A stretch of DNA of 64,000 nt from Clostridium sp. 'White wine YQ'. Lineage in GTDB: Bacteria; Bacillota; Clostridia; Clostridiales; Clostridiaceae. The notes under the pieces are model-generated. The model did no database searches. It was not told the origin of the DNA and worked only from the letters and a program-made list of their open reading frames with translations. The DNA is taken from positions 1,167,318-1,231,317 of the forward strand of contig NZ_JAQYUU010000001.1 of NCBI RefSeq assembly GCF_028728205.1, given 5' to 3'. The number at the start of each line of letters is the position of its first letter. Within the stretch, counting starts at the first letter, position 1. Shown in pieces: positions 47,341-57,231 of this stretch. The translations under genes and the position numbers were made by a program.

Positions 47341-47659
47341 AGAATTCTCGAAAATATATGATTAATTATTTTTTTATAAGCATCAATTCTGACAAATTTT
47401 CAAATTTGAACGCATTAAAAAGCGTGCAAATGTACATTTGGATATTTTCAAAATTATTTTTCTATTAAAATGAATTACACATAAAAGAAGATAGATTTTT
47501 AAATCAGGTGTAAAAGCGCATGAATTAAGAATTACATCAATTTCTCCTAAAAACTCATATAAAAATGTTCGCTAAATATACATTTAGCGAACTTATTGTT
47601 GTAATTTATATAAAATTCCTGTAAAATTATATTAATGACATTATTAGGAGGTTTTTCAC
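47341..47659. other. Intergenic segment with a perfect palindrome
   Basis: A perfect 11-bp inverted repeat (47567-47577, GTTCGCTAAAT, with 47582-47592) surrounds ATAC. On the minus strand it is followed by ATTTTTAT, so it could be a terminator in that direction, an operator, or a recombinase-related site. CAAATTTG and CAAATGTACATTTG palindromes lie near 47402-47440. No gene is seen. Confidence 0.45.
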
Positions 47660-48652
47660 TTGAAATATCACATAGAAACCATGAAAAATAACGATTTACC
47701 GCCAGATTTAAATGACTTTTTAAATTATTTAGAAACAATCAAAGGCAAATCTTTAAACACAATCGACGGCTATAGGATTGATTTATCTATGTTTTTTAGA
47801 TTTTTAATGATATACAAAGGTCATTCTGAGCAAAATATCGAATTCAACCAAGTAAATATCAGGAATATAGATGCCGATTTCATAAATAAAATAAGACTTT
47901 CAGATATGTATGCTTTCTTATCTTTTACAGAAAAACAAAGAGAAAATGGTACATACGCAAGAGCTAGAAAGGTTGCAGCACTAAAATCTTTCTTTAAATT
48001 CTTAACAGGTAAGGCAGGTATAATAAAAGATAACCCAGCATTAGAGTTGGAATCCCCTAAAATCAGCTCTAGACACCCTATTTACTTAACTTTAGATCAA
48101 TCTCTTACTCTACTGGATTCAATGGATAAAACGTATAAATACTACACCAGAGATCACTGTATGATTACTTTATTCTTAAATTGCGGATTGCGAGTATCTG
48201 AACTTTGCAGCATCAATATTTCTAAACTAAAAGGTGATACTTTGAATATAATCGGTAAGGGTAATAAAGAAAGAACTGTTTATTTAACACCTGCAGCACT
48301 TAAATCCATCGATGATTATATGAAGGATAGAATTAAGTTGAAAACAAAGACACCAGATGACGCAGATGCCCTATTTATCAGCTCTTACGGTACCAGAATC
48401 ACTAAAAGAAGCGTTGAAAAAATAGTTAAAAAATACACCCAAACTGCAGGTTTAACAGACGCAAAATACACCCCTCATAAATTAAGACACACCGCCGCAA
48501 CGCTAATGTATAAGCATGGAAACGTTGATATTAGAAGCTTACAAGATATTTTAGGTCACGAAAACATCTCCACTACACAAATCTACACCCATGTAGACGA
48601 TGAAGACTTGAGAAAAGCTGTTAAATCTAACCCACTTGCAAACTTAAAATAA
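47660..48652 (+). CDS. XerC/XerD-like tyrosine recombinase
   Basis: Site-specific recombinase of 330 residues. N-terminal SAM-like DNA-binding domain (~15-125, FLNYLETIKGKSLNTIDGYR) and a catalytic domain with Arg in NCGLRVSELCS, Lys in GKGNKERTVYL, HKLRHT, LGHENI and the tyrosine nucleophile in STTQIYTHV: the full R-K-H-R-H-Y set. TTG start behind AGGAGG. It lies between repeat arrays A and B and is divergent from the coiled-coil gene. It could be a XerC-type resolvase or an element integrase. Confidence 0.88.
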   Translation: MKYHIETMKNNDLPPDLNDFLNYLETIKGKSLNTIDGYRIDLSMFFRFLMIYKGHSEQNIEFNQVNIRNIDADFINKIRLSDMYAFLSFTEKQRENGTYARARKVAALKSFFKFLTGKAGIIKDNPALELESPKISSRHPIYLTLDQSLTLLDSMDKTYKYYTRDHCMITLFLNCGLRVSELCSINISKLKGDTLNIIGKGNKERTVYLTPAALKSIDDYMKDRIKLKTKTPDDADALFISSYGTRITKRSVEKIVKKYTQTAGLTDAKYTPHKLRHTAATLMYKHGNVDIRSLQDILGHENISTTQIYTHVDDEDLRKAVKSNPLANLK

Positions 48653-48655
48653 TTC

Positions 48656-48694
48656 ATGTAATACATGATACTACATTGTATTACTTTGTATTCA
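48656..48694. repeat. Phased heptamer array B (behind the recombinase gene)
   Basis: GTAATAC (48658), ATACTAC (48668), GTATTAC (48678) and a partial GTATTCA (48688) repeat every 10 bases. The first 29 bases are almost the same as array A (47294-47322). It begins three bases after the recombinase stop and covers no evident promoter. Confidence 0.7.
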
Positions 48695-48739
48695 AGGCAT
48701 ATAGTGATTTTAAAATTTATCGAATGTACAAAAATAAAA

Positions 48740-48780
48740 TAAAAATAAAAAAGGTGTACTTAAAATACTAAGCACACCTT
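48740..48780 (-). terminator. Terminator of the acidic Cys-rich protein gene
   Basis: On the minus strand AAGGTGTGCTT (48780-48770) pairs with AAGTACACCTT (48761-48751, one G-U pair) and is followed by TTTTTATTTTTATTTT. Confidence 0.85.
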
Positions 48781-48787
48781 ATAACTT

Positions 48788-49219
48788 CTATATATTTCCT
48801 TTTATTCTTCTCAAGCCTGGAAAAACCTCATTTGAATTCTCTTCTAAATAAGTTTCATCTTCCACTAACCCATCTAAATCTTCTACATATTCAATATGAT
48901 CCCAAGCATCTTCGTACTCTTCATCAGATTCAGTATATGCTGTTTCCACATCTTCTTCAAAATCAGCCTCATCATCTTGATTTTCTTCAGACTCTTCTAT
49001 TTCCACGAATTCGTCTTGAACAAATTCATTTTCAATGAATTCATTCTCTTCAATATTTTTTGCTATCTCTTCTATTCTAATTGCTTTTATATCTATTCCT
49101 TCATCTTCTAAACACTTACCACAATTGTTGCAAAGCTTTTTATTATCATAAACGCAATAATCGCATTCACCACAGTCATTACACTTCTTTTTCGAATTAA
49201 ATATACAAATTTCTCTCAT
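48788..49219 (-). CDS. Acidic protein with N-terminal cysteine cluster
   Basis: Protein of 143 residues. The first ~45 residues hold CNDCGECDYC and CNNCGKC, about eight cysteines in ferredoxin- or zinc-knuckle-like spacing. The rest is extremely acidic (ENEFVQDEFVEIEESEENQD, TESDEEYEDAWD) and probably disordered until a short FPGLRRIKG end. ATG at 49219 is eight bases after GGAG; a GTG two codons earlier is less well placed. Divergent from lexA. Metal binding is likely; function unknown. Confidence 0.7.
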   Translation of the reverse strand: MREICIFNSKKKCNDCGECDYCVYDNKKLCNNCGKCLEDEGIDIKAIRIEEIAKNIEENEFIENEFVQDEFVEIEESEENQDDEADFEEDVETAYTESDEEYEDAWDHIEYVEDLDGLVEDETYLEENSNEVFPGLRRIKGNI

Positions 49220-49293
49220 GTACACTACTCCTCTTTAAATCACTCTTTAGAGATTATAACAAATAAGCTCAATATAAGCAAATTTTTTTATGA

Positions 49294-49346
49294 GAACATA
49301 AGTTTGATTAATTAGATATACTATGCTATAATGGGAGCATAAGTTA
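49294..49346 (+). promoter_or_regulatory. lexA promoter with two LexA-box-like sites
   Basis: TTGATT (49304-49309), 17 bases, TATAAT (49327-49332). GAACATAAGTTT (49294-49305) overlaps the -35 and GAGCATAAGTTA (49335-49346) lies just after the -10. Both are near-matches to GAAC-N4-GTTC and share CATAAGTT. This suggests LexA autorepression through two weak sites. Confidence 0.7.
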
Positions 49347-49360
49347 GAGAGGTGTTAATA

Positions 49361-49960
49361 ATGTCTAAGGATAAACAAACTGAAATATATGATTTTCTTA
49401 AAAATTATACAGAAAATAAAGGGTATCCGCCTTCAGTAAGAGAAATATGCGATGCCGTAAGTCTTAAATCAACTTCAACAGTACATGGACATTTAAAAAG
49501 ACTTGAGAAAAAAGGTTTAATACGTAGAGATCCTACTAAACCTAGAGCCTTAGAGATCCTTGAACTAAACTCTCCTAAAAGGGAAATGATCAACATACCT
49601 TTAGTAGGAAAGGTTACTGCTGGAGTACCTATTTTAGCAACTGAAAATGTTGAAGACTCTTTCCCTATCCCAATAGATTATATTAAGCATGATCGTGAAC
49701 TATTTATGCTTAAAGTATCCGGAGAAAGTATGATTGAAGCTGGAATCAATGATGGAGATTTGGCCATAATTGAACAATGTCAAACTGCTTTAAATGGTGA
49801 AATTGTTGTAGCATTAATCGATAACGAAGCTACAATCAAGAGATTTTATAAAGAAAAAGGAAGAATAAGATTACAACCTGAAAATAGTACAATGAGTCCT
49901 ATTATAGTTAATGATTGTTCAATTTTAGGTAAGCTTGTTGGACTTTTTAGAGCATATTAA
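49361..49960 (+). CDS. lexA: SOS repressor LexA
   Basis: Repressor and self-cleaving protease of 199 residues. N-terminal winged helix (~1-65, [29 protein letters not shown]), cleavage site Ala-Gly in GKVTAGVPI, catalytic Ser in [12 protein letters not shown] and catalytic Lys in [14 protein letters not shown] at 49361 follows GAGAGGTG; the GTG nine bases earlier overlaps the SD. It should control recA (box at 19966-19977) and itself. Confidence 0.97.
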   Translation: MSKDKQTEIYDFLKNYTENKGYPPSVREICDAVSLKSTSTVHGHLKRLEKKGLIRRDPTKPRALEILELNSPKREMINIPLVGKVTAGVPILATENVEDSFPIPIDYIKHDRELFMLKVSGESMIEAGINDGDLAIIEQCQTALNGEIVVALIDNEATIKRFYKEKGRIRLQPENSTMSPIIVNDCSILGKLVGLFRAY

Positions 49961-49990
49961 AAAAATACTGGCATTTAGCCAGTATTTTTT
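49961..49990 (+). terminator. Bidirectional terminator between lexA and ynbB
   Basis: AAATACTGGC (49963-49972) pairs with GCCAGTATTT (49978-49987) around ATTTA, with A-run and T-run flanks serving both convergent genes. Confidence 0.9.
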
Positions 49991-49992
49991 AT

Positions 49993-51279
49993 TTATTTTA
50001 TTTCCAAAACCTTTGATAAAGCAATCATTATTCCAAGCTTAGCGTGATCAAAAGTTAAACCACCTTGTAAATAAGCTATATACGGTTCTCTAATTGGCGC
50101 ATCTGCTGATAATTCAATACTTGAACCTTGTATAAATGCTCCAGCCGCCATTATTACTTGATCCTTATATCCTGGCATATCCCATGGTTCACATTCTACA
50201 AATGAATCTATTGGAGAACCTTTTTGAATTCCCTTACAGAAAGCAATAAGCTTTTCCTTATTTCCAAACTTAACAGCTTGAATTATATCACTTCTTCTAT
50301 GATTATATTTAGGTAACACTTCAAATCCTGCAAGTTCCATTATTCTTGCACAGAATACTGCTCCCTTTACTGCTTCCATCGCTACATGTGGTGCTAAGAA
50401 TAATCCTTGATAAAAACTTCTCATTACACCAAAGGTAGAACCACACTCCCCTCCTATTCCAGGGATAGTTAATCTATATGAACTTTGAACAACACACTCT
50501 TCTTTTCCTGCAATATATCCTCCTGTAGGAGCTATACCTCCACCGATATTTTTTATTAATGAGCCTGCAATTAAGTCTGCACCAACATCAGTAGGTTCTA
50601 ATGTTTCTATAAATTCACCATAGCAATTATCAACAAAAACTATAACGTCCTGTCTTATGCTCTTTATATGTGATATAGCAACTTCTAAATCTTTTATATT
50701 AAATGAGTTTCTCCAACCATAGCCTGTACTTCTTTGCATATGTACCATCTTAATTGATGGATCATTTTTTAATTCATAAGCTATTTTATCTAAATCAAAA
50801 TATCCATCTTTTAAATCTATTTGCTTATAATTAACTCCATAATCCTTTAAAGATCCAATATTCTCTTCTACTTCAATTCCTATAATGTTATGTAAAGTAT
50901 CATAAGGAGTTCCTGTAACTGTTAGCAAAGTATCCTTTGGTCTTAAGTTACCAAATAAAGCAGCTCCAATTGCATGTGTTCCATTTACAAAATGAGGTCT
51001 AACAAGTGCACTTTCACAATTAAATATTCTTGCATAAACCTTATCTAATGAGTCTCTTCCTATATCTCCATATCCATAACCTGATGAATTAGTGAAATGA
51101 GAATCACTTATTCTCTCTTCTTGAAGAGCTTTTAGGACTTTGAATTGATTATATTCTCTTATTTCATCATATATCTCAAACTCTTTCTTTATATCCTCCA
51201 TTGCCTTTGAATATAAATCTAAAGTCTCATCATTGATCTTATATTGTTCTTTTAAATATTTTACTGTTAAATCTAGCAT
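49993..51279 (-). CDS. ynbB: YnbB-like PLP-dependent protein (methionine gamma-lyase family)
   Basis: Protein of 428 residues of the cysteine/methionine-metabolism PLP family, often annotated as aluminium resistance protein. Seen: SGYGYGDIGRDSLDKVYARIF, RPHFVNGTHAIGAALFG, DNCYGEFIETLEPTDVGADL and the PLP-lysine region AGSLIKNIGGGIAPTGGYIAG. The true reaction is not established. In Bacillus ynbB also lies near hfq/miaA. A terminator after hfq separates it from the mut operon. SD GGAGG precedes the ATG. Confidence 0.88.
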   Translation of the reverse strand: MLDLTVKYLKEQYKINDETLDLYSKAMEDIKKEFEIYDEIREYNQFKVLKALQEERISDSHFTNSSGYGYGDIGRDSLDKVYARIFNCESALVRPHFVNGTHAIGAALFGNLRPKDTLLTVTGTPYDTLHNIIGIEVEENIGSLKDYGVNYKQIDLKDGYFDLDKIAYELKNDPSIKMVHMQRSTGYGWRNSFNIKDLEVAISHIKSIRQDVIVFVDNCYGEFIETLEPTDVGADLIAGSLIKNIGGGIAPTGGYIAGKEECVVQSSYRLTIPGIGGECGSTFGVMRSFYQGLFLAPHVAMEAVKGAVFCARIMELAGFEVLPKYNHRRSDIIQAVKFGNKEKLIAFCKGIQKGSPIDSFVECEPWDMPGYKDQVIMAAGAFIQGSSIELSADAPIREPYIAYLQGGLTFDHAKLGIMIALSKVLEIK

Positions 51280-51317
51280 TAAAAATGTCCTCCACTTAAT
51301 TTATTCCCAGACTCAAA

Positions 51318-51346
51318 TAAAAGCTCTCTATGCAGAGCATAGAGAG
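51318..51346 (-). terminator. Terminator after hfq
   Basis: On the minus strand CTCTCTATGC and GCATAGAGAG (51346-51337, 51333-51324) form a perfect 10-bp stem around TCT, followed by CTTTTATTT. Confidence 0.85.
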
Positions 51347-51350
51347 TATT

Positions 51351-51587
51351 TTATACTGTTGTTTCATTATTAAACAAAATTGGTTTAGCTGGGTTTATAG
51401 TTGAAATTGCATGTTTATATATCATCATTTGCTTGCCATCAGAATCTAAAACTACAGTAAAGGAATCAAAACCTTTTACATATCCCTTTAATTGAAAACC
51501 GTTTGTTAAGTATACGATAACTGCAATTTTATTCTTCCTAGCACCATTTAAAAATATATCTTGCAAATTATTACTTTGCTTATTCAT
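51351..51587 (-). CDS. hfq: RNA chaperone Hfq
   Basis: Sm-like hexameric RNA chaperone of 78 residues. Sm1 region [20 protein letters not shown] and the Sm2 signature IYKHAISTI (~56-64) are present. No long acidic C-terminal tail, as in other Firmicutes. It lies 52 bases after miaA, the same miaA-hfq order found across bacteria, and ends in a strong terminator. Confidence 0.96.
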   Translation of the reverse strand: MNKQSNNLQDIFLNGARKNKIAVIVYLTNGFQLKGYVKGFDSFTVVLDSDGKQMMIYKHAISTINPAKPILFNNETTV

Positions 51588-51639
51588 TCAACTCATCCTC
51601 CATATTCATTACCGAATTAATTCTATTATACTCTTTACT

Positions 51640-52566
51640 TTACATAATGTCATTAGTTATTTTGGTTACAATTTCATCTTGATTCTTAAATTCTTCTCTA
51701 TTAATAAACTCAGCTCTTGGGTCTTTTCTAAACCATGTAAGCTGTCTTTTTGCATAATTTCTACTGCCTTGCTTAATGTTTTCTATAGCATCTTCTAGTG
51801 AGACTTTATCATTTAAATACTCAAATAATTCCTTATATCCAATACCTTTCATAGATTGCATATTCTCATTTAACCCTCTATCTTTTAAAAGCTCTACTTC
51901 CTTTAAGAGACCTAAATCCATCATTATGTCAACTCTTTGATTAATTCTTGAATATAGTTCATTCCTTGGCATATTTAAAACATAATAATATAAATCATAT
52001 TTACATGTATATATACTATCACCCATATCAAATGAAGAAAAAGGCTTCTTAGTTAGATGAAAAACTTCTAGAGCTCTAATTACTCTTTTTCTATTATTAT
52101 AATGAATAGTATCTGCGCTTACTGGGTCAACTTCTTTTAGCATATTGTGTATATGCTCATTCCCATTACGTTCAGCTAAATCATTTAAATAAGCTCTATA
52201 TTCCTCATCCTTTTCTCCTTCTGCAAAAGTCATGTTACAAATTATAGAATTTATATACAATCCAGTCCCACCAACAATAATAGGTAACTTACCTCTTGAG
52301 TGTATGTCTTCAATTATATTAATCACAGCATCTTTATACTCAGAAACTGTATATTCTTCCCGCGGGTCTAAAAAGTCAATCATGTAATGAGGAATACCGT
52401 CCATTTCTTCTTTAGTAATTTTAGCTGATCCAATATCCATATACTTATATATCTGCATTGAATCTGCTGATATTATTTCCCCATTTAAATTTTTTGCTAA
52501 AGTTACAGCAGTCTCACTCTTTCCTACTGCTGTTGGCCCAGCAATTACTAAAAGTTTATTATTCAT
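51640..52566 (-). CDS. miaA: tRNA dimethylallyltransferase MiaA
   Basis: Adds the isopentenyl group to A37 of tRNAs reading U-starting codons; MiaB (57232-58566) then adds the methylthio group. The 308-residue protein has P-loop [30 protein letters not shown] and the [11 protein letters not shown] motif, with [12 protein letters not shown] and a C-terminal helical part. It starts nine bases after the mutL stop, so it is part of the mutS-mutL-miaA-hfq transcript. Confidence 0.96.
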   Translation of the reverse strand: MNNKLLVIAGPTAVGKSETAVTLAKNLNGEIISADSMQIYKYMDIGSAKITKEEMDGIPHYMIDFLDPREEYTVSEYKDAVINIIEDIHSRGKLPIIVGGTGLYINSIICNMTFAEGEKDEEYRAYLNDLAERNGNEHIHNMLKEVDPVSADTIHYNNRKRVIRALEVFHLTKKPFSSFDMGDSIYTCKYDLYYYVLNMPRNELYSRINQRVDIMMDLGLLKEVELLKDRGLNENMQSMKGIGYKELFEYLNDKVSLEDAIENIKQGSRNYAKRQLTWFRKDPRAEFINREEFKNQDEIVTKITNDIM

Positions 52567-52575
52567 ATATACTCC

Positions 52576-54471
52576 TTAGGTTATTCTTCTAAATCGCTTT
52601 TCTAATTCATAATTAGTTAACTTAATAATTGTTGGTCTACCGTGAGGACAATGGTATGGATCCTCCATCTCTCTCATGTCATTAACCAAACTTTTCATTT
52701 CTTCAATGGTTAATTCATTATTAGCTTTTACAGCAGATTTACATGAAAGAGTGGCTATTCTATTGTATTTTACCTCAACAGTCTGACCAGTACCAAGATT
52801 TTTTAAGTTATCTAAAATACTTAAAAATAATCCTCTAGGATCAAGCTTACCTAAGAAATATGGAACCTCTTTAACTGATACAGTGTTAATTCCGAAAGGT
52901 TCTATTACAAAGCCCGCATTTTTAAATATTTCCATGTTGTCTTCATAATATACATAATCATCTAAAGTAAGTTGAATTATACTTGGTATTAATAATGGCT
53001 GAATTTCTACATGTCTATTTTTTATATCTTTATAGTATTTTTCAAAAAGATATTTTTCATGTGCTGCATGTTGATCAATTATATATAATGTGTCAGCATA
53101 CTCACATAAGATATAAGTTTTATTAAATTGACCAATTACATTAAGAGGTGGTATTTTAGGTGTTATTGGAACCCTACTTTCATAAGTTACATCAGAAGTG
53201 CCCTCACTAATAGAAGATGAAGTTTCATTTATCTCCTCATTTATAACTTCTATTATTTCCTTAAATTCACCCTTGTCTTCATCTCTTACTACATCATTTT
53301 TTAAATCAACAGGTATTTTAACCTCAACTATTTCTTTTGGATTATCATAGTAAGTGTTTTTAAAATATGATGGTTTCTCTATTTCAACACTTGCTTGCTT
53401 ATCATATTCAAGGGAAAAACTTAAATTTTCAAGTTTGTCTTCTGAATCACGTCCTGTATCTTCCTCCATAAAGGATGATCTTACATTTTCTTTAAGTTTA
53501 TTATGTACTGTATCAAATATTATCTTAAATAATTCTCTCTCATCTTTAAACTTAACTTCTGCTTTTGTTGGATGTATATTAACATCTACAAATTCAGGAT
53601 AAGTTTCTACATTTATAATGAAAAATGGATACTTATTGACTGTAGCAAAAGATTTAAAAGCAGTTTCTACAGCTGCAGTAATAGTTTTGTTTTTAATATA
53701 TCTTCCGTTAATATAAATACTTTGATTATTTCTGCTGCCTCTTGATATTTCTTCGTTTCCTATATATCCGTGAATTGTTAGGGTATCATTTGCACCTTGA
53801 AAATACGTTACATTCTCTAAGATTGTTTTACCATAAATATTTCTTATTACATCTTCTATCTTTCCATTACCATAAGTGTTAAGCATCTTCTTTCCGTTTG
53901 CAGTTAATGTAAATGATATATCAGGATTAGATATTGCAATTCTAGTAATTATATCATTAATTAATGCAGCTTCCCTAGAAGAGGACTTAAGAAACTTCTT
54001 TCTAGCTGGCACATTATAAAATATATCTCTAACTTCTATTGTAGTTCCATAATTAACTCCACTTTCAGTAATATAATCAATATTACCACCAGTTATAGAT
54101 ATCTCAGTTCCAGTTTCAATATCCCTTGGTTTTGATTTTAGAAGAGTTTTAGATACTGAAGCAATCGATGGCAATGCTTCCCCCCTGAAACCTAAAGTAC
54201 TTATAGAATATATATCCTCAACAGTTTTAATCTTTGAAGTTGCATGGGGAAGAAATGCTTTTGAAATATCTTCTGGATGTATTCCATCTCCATCATCTAT
54301 TACTTTAATAAGAGTTTCTCCGCCATTTTCTATCTCTATTATGATATTCTTGCTATTAGCATCTATTGAGTTTTCAACTAGCTCCTTAACCACAGAGGAG
54401 GGTCTCTCAACTACTTCTCCAGCTGCTATTTTATTTGAAGTATTATCATCTAAAATATTTATTCTCTTCAA
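52576..54471 (-). CDS. mutL: DNA mismatch repair protein MutL
   Basis: ATPase and nicking endonuclease of mismatch repair, 631 residues. GHKL ATPase motifs: ENSIDANSKNI, DDGDGI, TLGFRGEALPSI. The transducer domain and an acidic linker (~335-435) follow, then a C-terminal dimerisation/endonuclease domain with DQHAAHEKYLFE (DQHAxxExxxxE) and the late CPHGRPT motif. The intact endonuclease motif means methyl-independent strand nicking, as in Bacillus. It lies 22 bases after mutS. Confidence 0.97.
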   Translation of the reverse strand: MKRINILDDNTSNKIAAGEVVERPSSVVKELVENSIDANSKNIIIEIENGGETLIKVIDDGDGIHPEDISKAFLPHATSKIKTVEDIYSISTLGFRGEALPSIASVSKTLLKSKPRDIETGTEISITGGNIDYITESGVNYGTTIEVRDIFYNVPARKKFLKSSSREAALINDIITRIAISNPDISFTLTANGKKMLNTYGNGKIEDVIRNIYGKTILENVTYFQGANDTLTIHGYIGNEEISRGSRNNQSIYINGRYIKNKTITAAVETAFKSFATVNKYPFFIINVETYPEFVDVNIHPTKAEVKFKDERELFKIIFDTVHNKLKENVRSSFMEEDTGRDSEDKLENLSFSLEYDKQASVEIEKPSYFKNTYYDNPKEIVEVKIPVDLKNDVVRDEDKGEFKEIIEVINEEINETSSSISEGTSDVTYESRVPITPKIPPLNVIGQFNKTYILCEYADTLYIIDQHAAHEKYLFEKYYKDIKNRHVEIQPLLIPSIIQLTLDDYVYYEDNMEIFKNAGFVIEPFGINTVSVKEVPYFLGKLDPRGLFLSILDNLKNLGTGQTVEVKYNRIATLSCKSAVKANNELTIEEMKSLVNDMREMEDPYHCPHGRPTIIKLTNYELEKRFRRIT

Positions 54472-54493
54472 TCCCCATCACCTCACATTTAAT

Positions 54494-57133
54494 TTATTGT
54501 ATTTCCTTTGCATCCTTGATTAACTTGTATAGTTTATTCATAGCATCCATTGGAGTCATATTTAAAACATCTAATGAAGCAACTTCATTTATAAAGCTAT
54601 CCTTTTCTATAGCAGTAAAATCCAGCTGCATTGTTTCAGCCTTTTTAACCTTTTCCTTTGGTTTAGCTTCTGAAGTATCTATTTTATTAGTAATTACACT
54701 ATTACTACTTACGCTGATTTCTTCTTTAGCTTGCATATTACTTTCTAAGTTAAGTAAGATTTCTTTAGCTCTATCAATTACATTCTTAGGTAGTCCTGCA
54801 AGCTTTGCAACCTCAATACCATAAGACTGATCTGCGCCACCTGGTATGATCTTTCTTAGGAATATTATATTATCTTGAAGCTCCTTAACAGCTACAGAAT
54901 AGTTCTTAACTCCTGAGATTTTATCCTCCAGTTGTGTTAATTCATGATAATGTGTTGCAAAAAGAGTTCTTGGTTTTATGTTTCCTTTAGATAAGTGTTC
55001 AATAACAGCCCACGCTATACTTAGTCCATCATAGGTAGAGGTACCCCTTCCCACTTCATCTAAAAGTACCAGTGAATTCGAAGTTGTATTCTTAAGAATA
55101 TTTGAAACTTCCCACATTTCCACCATGAAGGTAGACTTTCCACCAGCTAAATCATCTGATGCACCTATTCTAGTAAATATCTTATCGCATATACCTATAT
55201 TAGCTTCCTTAGCTGGAACAAAGCAGCCTATTTGAGCCATAAGAGTTATTAATGCTACCTGTCTCATATAAGTAGATTTACCAGCCATATTTGGTCCAGT
55301 TATAATTAAAAGTTGATTATCTTCTGAGTTTAACTTAGTATCATTTGATATAAACTCTCCAGAAGGAATAACCTTTTCAACTACTGGATGTCTTCCTTCA
55401 ATAATATTTGTTATTCCACCTTCATTTAAGACTGGTTTAACATAATTATTTTCTAAAGCTATCTTACCAAATGTACTTAAAACATCTAGTTCAGAAATAA
55501 TTCTAGCTGTTATTTTAAGTCTTTCTATAGCTGAATCAACTTTATCTCTAACATCACAAAAAGCTTTATATTCTAAGTTTACTAATTTCTCTTCAGCACC
55601 AAGAATATCATCTTCAATTTTCTTTAGCTCATCAGTTATAAATCTTTCAGCATTTGCAAGAGTTTGCTTTCTAATATATCTGCCTTCAGGAATAGAACTA
55701 AAGTTAGCTTTACTTATTTCTATATAGTAACCGAATACCTTATTATAACCTACCTTAAGGGATTTAATTCCAGTTACTTCTCTTTCATTATTCTCAAGAG
55801 AAGCTATCCATTCCTTACCTCTAAGCTTAGCATTCTTTAATCTATCTATTTCTTCATCATAGCCATCTTTTATTATTCCACCTTCTTTAATAGTAAGAGA
55901 TGGATCATCTAAGATAGCCTTCTCAAGAAGTTCTTTTATATCTTTTAATTCATCAATTTTCATATAATATTCTTTGAAAAGTAACGCATCAAAGTTAGAT
56001 ATTATATCTTTTATTTCAGGAACTTTATTTAAGGATAGTTTTAAACTGATTAAATCCTTAGGAGTTACATTTCTATTTGATATTTTTCCTATGATACGTT
56101 CTATATCGTATATAGAATCTAATGCTTCTCTAAGTTCTTCAAGCATAGAAATAGAATCTGTAAGTTCGTGAACTACTTGTAATCTACTTTCTATTCTATT
56201 TTTATTTATTAATGGTTCTTCAATAAATCGTCTTAAGGTTCTAGAACCCATTGCTGTTTTAGTTTTATCTAAAACCCAAAGAAGTGAACCCCTTTTATTC
56301 TTTTCTCTTAGGCTTTCAGTAAGCTCTAGATTTCTTCTAGAAGAGGAATCCAATGTCATATAATCTTCAATTTCATAGATTTCAATAGAAGTTATATTAG
56401 ATAAAGTAATTTTTTGTGTTTCATTTATGTACTTTATTAATCCATTAGCTGAAACCTTAATAAATGAATTTAATTCATTAGTTTCAGTATTCTTAAATTG
56501 GTTATCAAAGTCAGTATAATCTTCTGAAAAGTATTCTTCAGCTTTTACTGTAATTAATCCTTGATATGCCTCTGTTAATTTACTTCTTAAGTTTTCTTCA
56601 AATAATTTATTTATTATGATTTCTGACGGCTTATATTTAGCTATTTCATCTTGCACTAGTGCAAAGTTATTAGAGAACTTTGTGCATTTAAATTCTCCCG
56701 TAGATATATCAGATGAAGAAAGTGCAAATTCATTATTATTAAAATAAAGTGCCATTATATAATTATTTTTACTGTCGTCAATAAAAGCAGTATCATTAAA
56801 AGTACCCGGTGTTATTACTTTAATAACATCCCTTTTAACTATTCCTTTAGCTAAGGCAGGATCTTCAACCTGTTCGCATATAGCTACTTTATACCCTTTA
56901 GTTATAAGTCTACCTATATAGTTACTAGAAGCATGATAAGGTATACCACACATTGGAGCTCTATTTTCTAGACCACAATCTCTTCCAGTAAGAACTAATT
57001 CTAATTCTTTTGAAGCAATTTCAGCATCTTGGAAAAACATTTCATAAAAGTCTCCAAGTCTAAAAAACAGAATGCAATCCTTATAATTCTCTTTAATCTC
57101 AAAATATTGTTGCATCATTGGAGTTAATCCCAT
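54494..57133 (-). CDS. mutS: DNA mismatch repair protein MutS
   Basis: Mismatch-recognition ATPase of 879 residues. Mismatch-binding FYE in [16 protein letters not shown] (~30-36), connector and lever domains, clamp, and the ATPase with Walker [15 protein letters not shown] (~620) and [19 protein letters not shown] (~695). The C-terminal ~80 residues include a charged linker and a short MutS tail. First gene of mutS-mutL-miaA-hfq. SD AGGAGG precedes the ATG. Near-certain. Confidence 0.98.
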   Translation of the reverse strand: MGLTPMMQQYFEIKENYKDCILFFRLGDFYEMFFQDAEIASKELELVLTGRDCGLENRAPMCGIPYHASSNYIGRLITKGYKVAICEQVEDPALAKGIVKRDVIKVITPGTFNDTAFIDDSKNNYIMALYFNNNEFALSSSDISTGEFKCTKFSNNFALVQDEIAKYKPSEIIINKLFEENLRSKLTEAYQGLITVKAEEYFSEDYTDFDNQFKNTETNELNSFIKVSANGLIKYINETQKITLSNITSIEIYEIEDYMTLDSSSRRNLELTESLREKNKRGSLLWVLDKTKTAMGSRTLRRFIEEPLINKNRIESRLQVVHELTDSISMLEELREALDSIYDIERIIGKISNRNVTPKDLISLKLSLNKVPEIKDIISNFDALLFKEYYMKIDELKDIKELLEKAILDDPSLTIKEGGIIKDGYDEEIDRLKNAKLRGKEWIASLENNEREVTGIKSLKVGYNKVFGYYIEISKANFSSIPEGRYIRKQTLANAERFITDELKKIEDDILGAEEKLVNLEYKAFCDVRDKVDSAIERLKITARIISELDVLSTFGKIALENNYVKPVLNEGGITNIIEGRHPVVEKVIPSGEFISNDTKLNSEDNQLLIITGPNMAGKSTYMRQVALITLMAQIGCFVPAKEANIGICDKIFTRIGASDDLAGGKSTFMVEMWEVSNILKNTTSNSLVLLDEVGRGTSTYDGLSIAWAVIEHLSKGNIKPRTLFATHYHELTQLEDKISGVKNYSVAVKELQDNIIFLRKIIPGGADQSYGIEVAKLAGLPKNVIDRAKEILLNLESNMQAKEEISVSSNSVITNKIDTSEAKPKEKVKKAETMQLDFTAIEKDSFINEVASLDVLNMTPMDAMNKLYKLIKDAKEIQ

Positions 57134-57151
57134 ACAAACCTCCTAATAAAT

Positions 57152-57219
57152 ATAAAAGCCCTATGAAAGAGCTTTTATTATAGGAACTCTAAGTATGCTT
57201 ATACATAACTTAGAATTCC
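57152..57219 (-). promoter_or_regulatory. Hairpins between miaB and mutS
   Basis: ATAAAAGC/GCTTTTAT (57152-57159 with 57171-57178) and a longer imperfect stem (57182-57219, GGAACTCTAAG with CTTAGAATTCC) fill the gap. They may attenuate transcription from miaB into mutS; neither has a good T tail on the minus strand. Confidence 0.45.
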
Positions 57220-57231
57220 TTAGTTATAAAT

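Noticed and set aside
48832-49111. Plus-strand ORFs opposite the acidic Cys-rich gene
   Set aside because: They arise from reading GAA/GAT-rich codons backwards (Phe/Leu/His-rich) and have no start signals.
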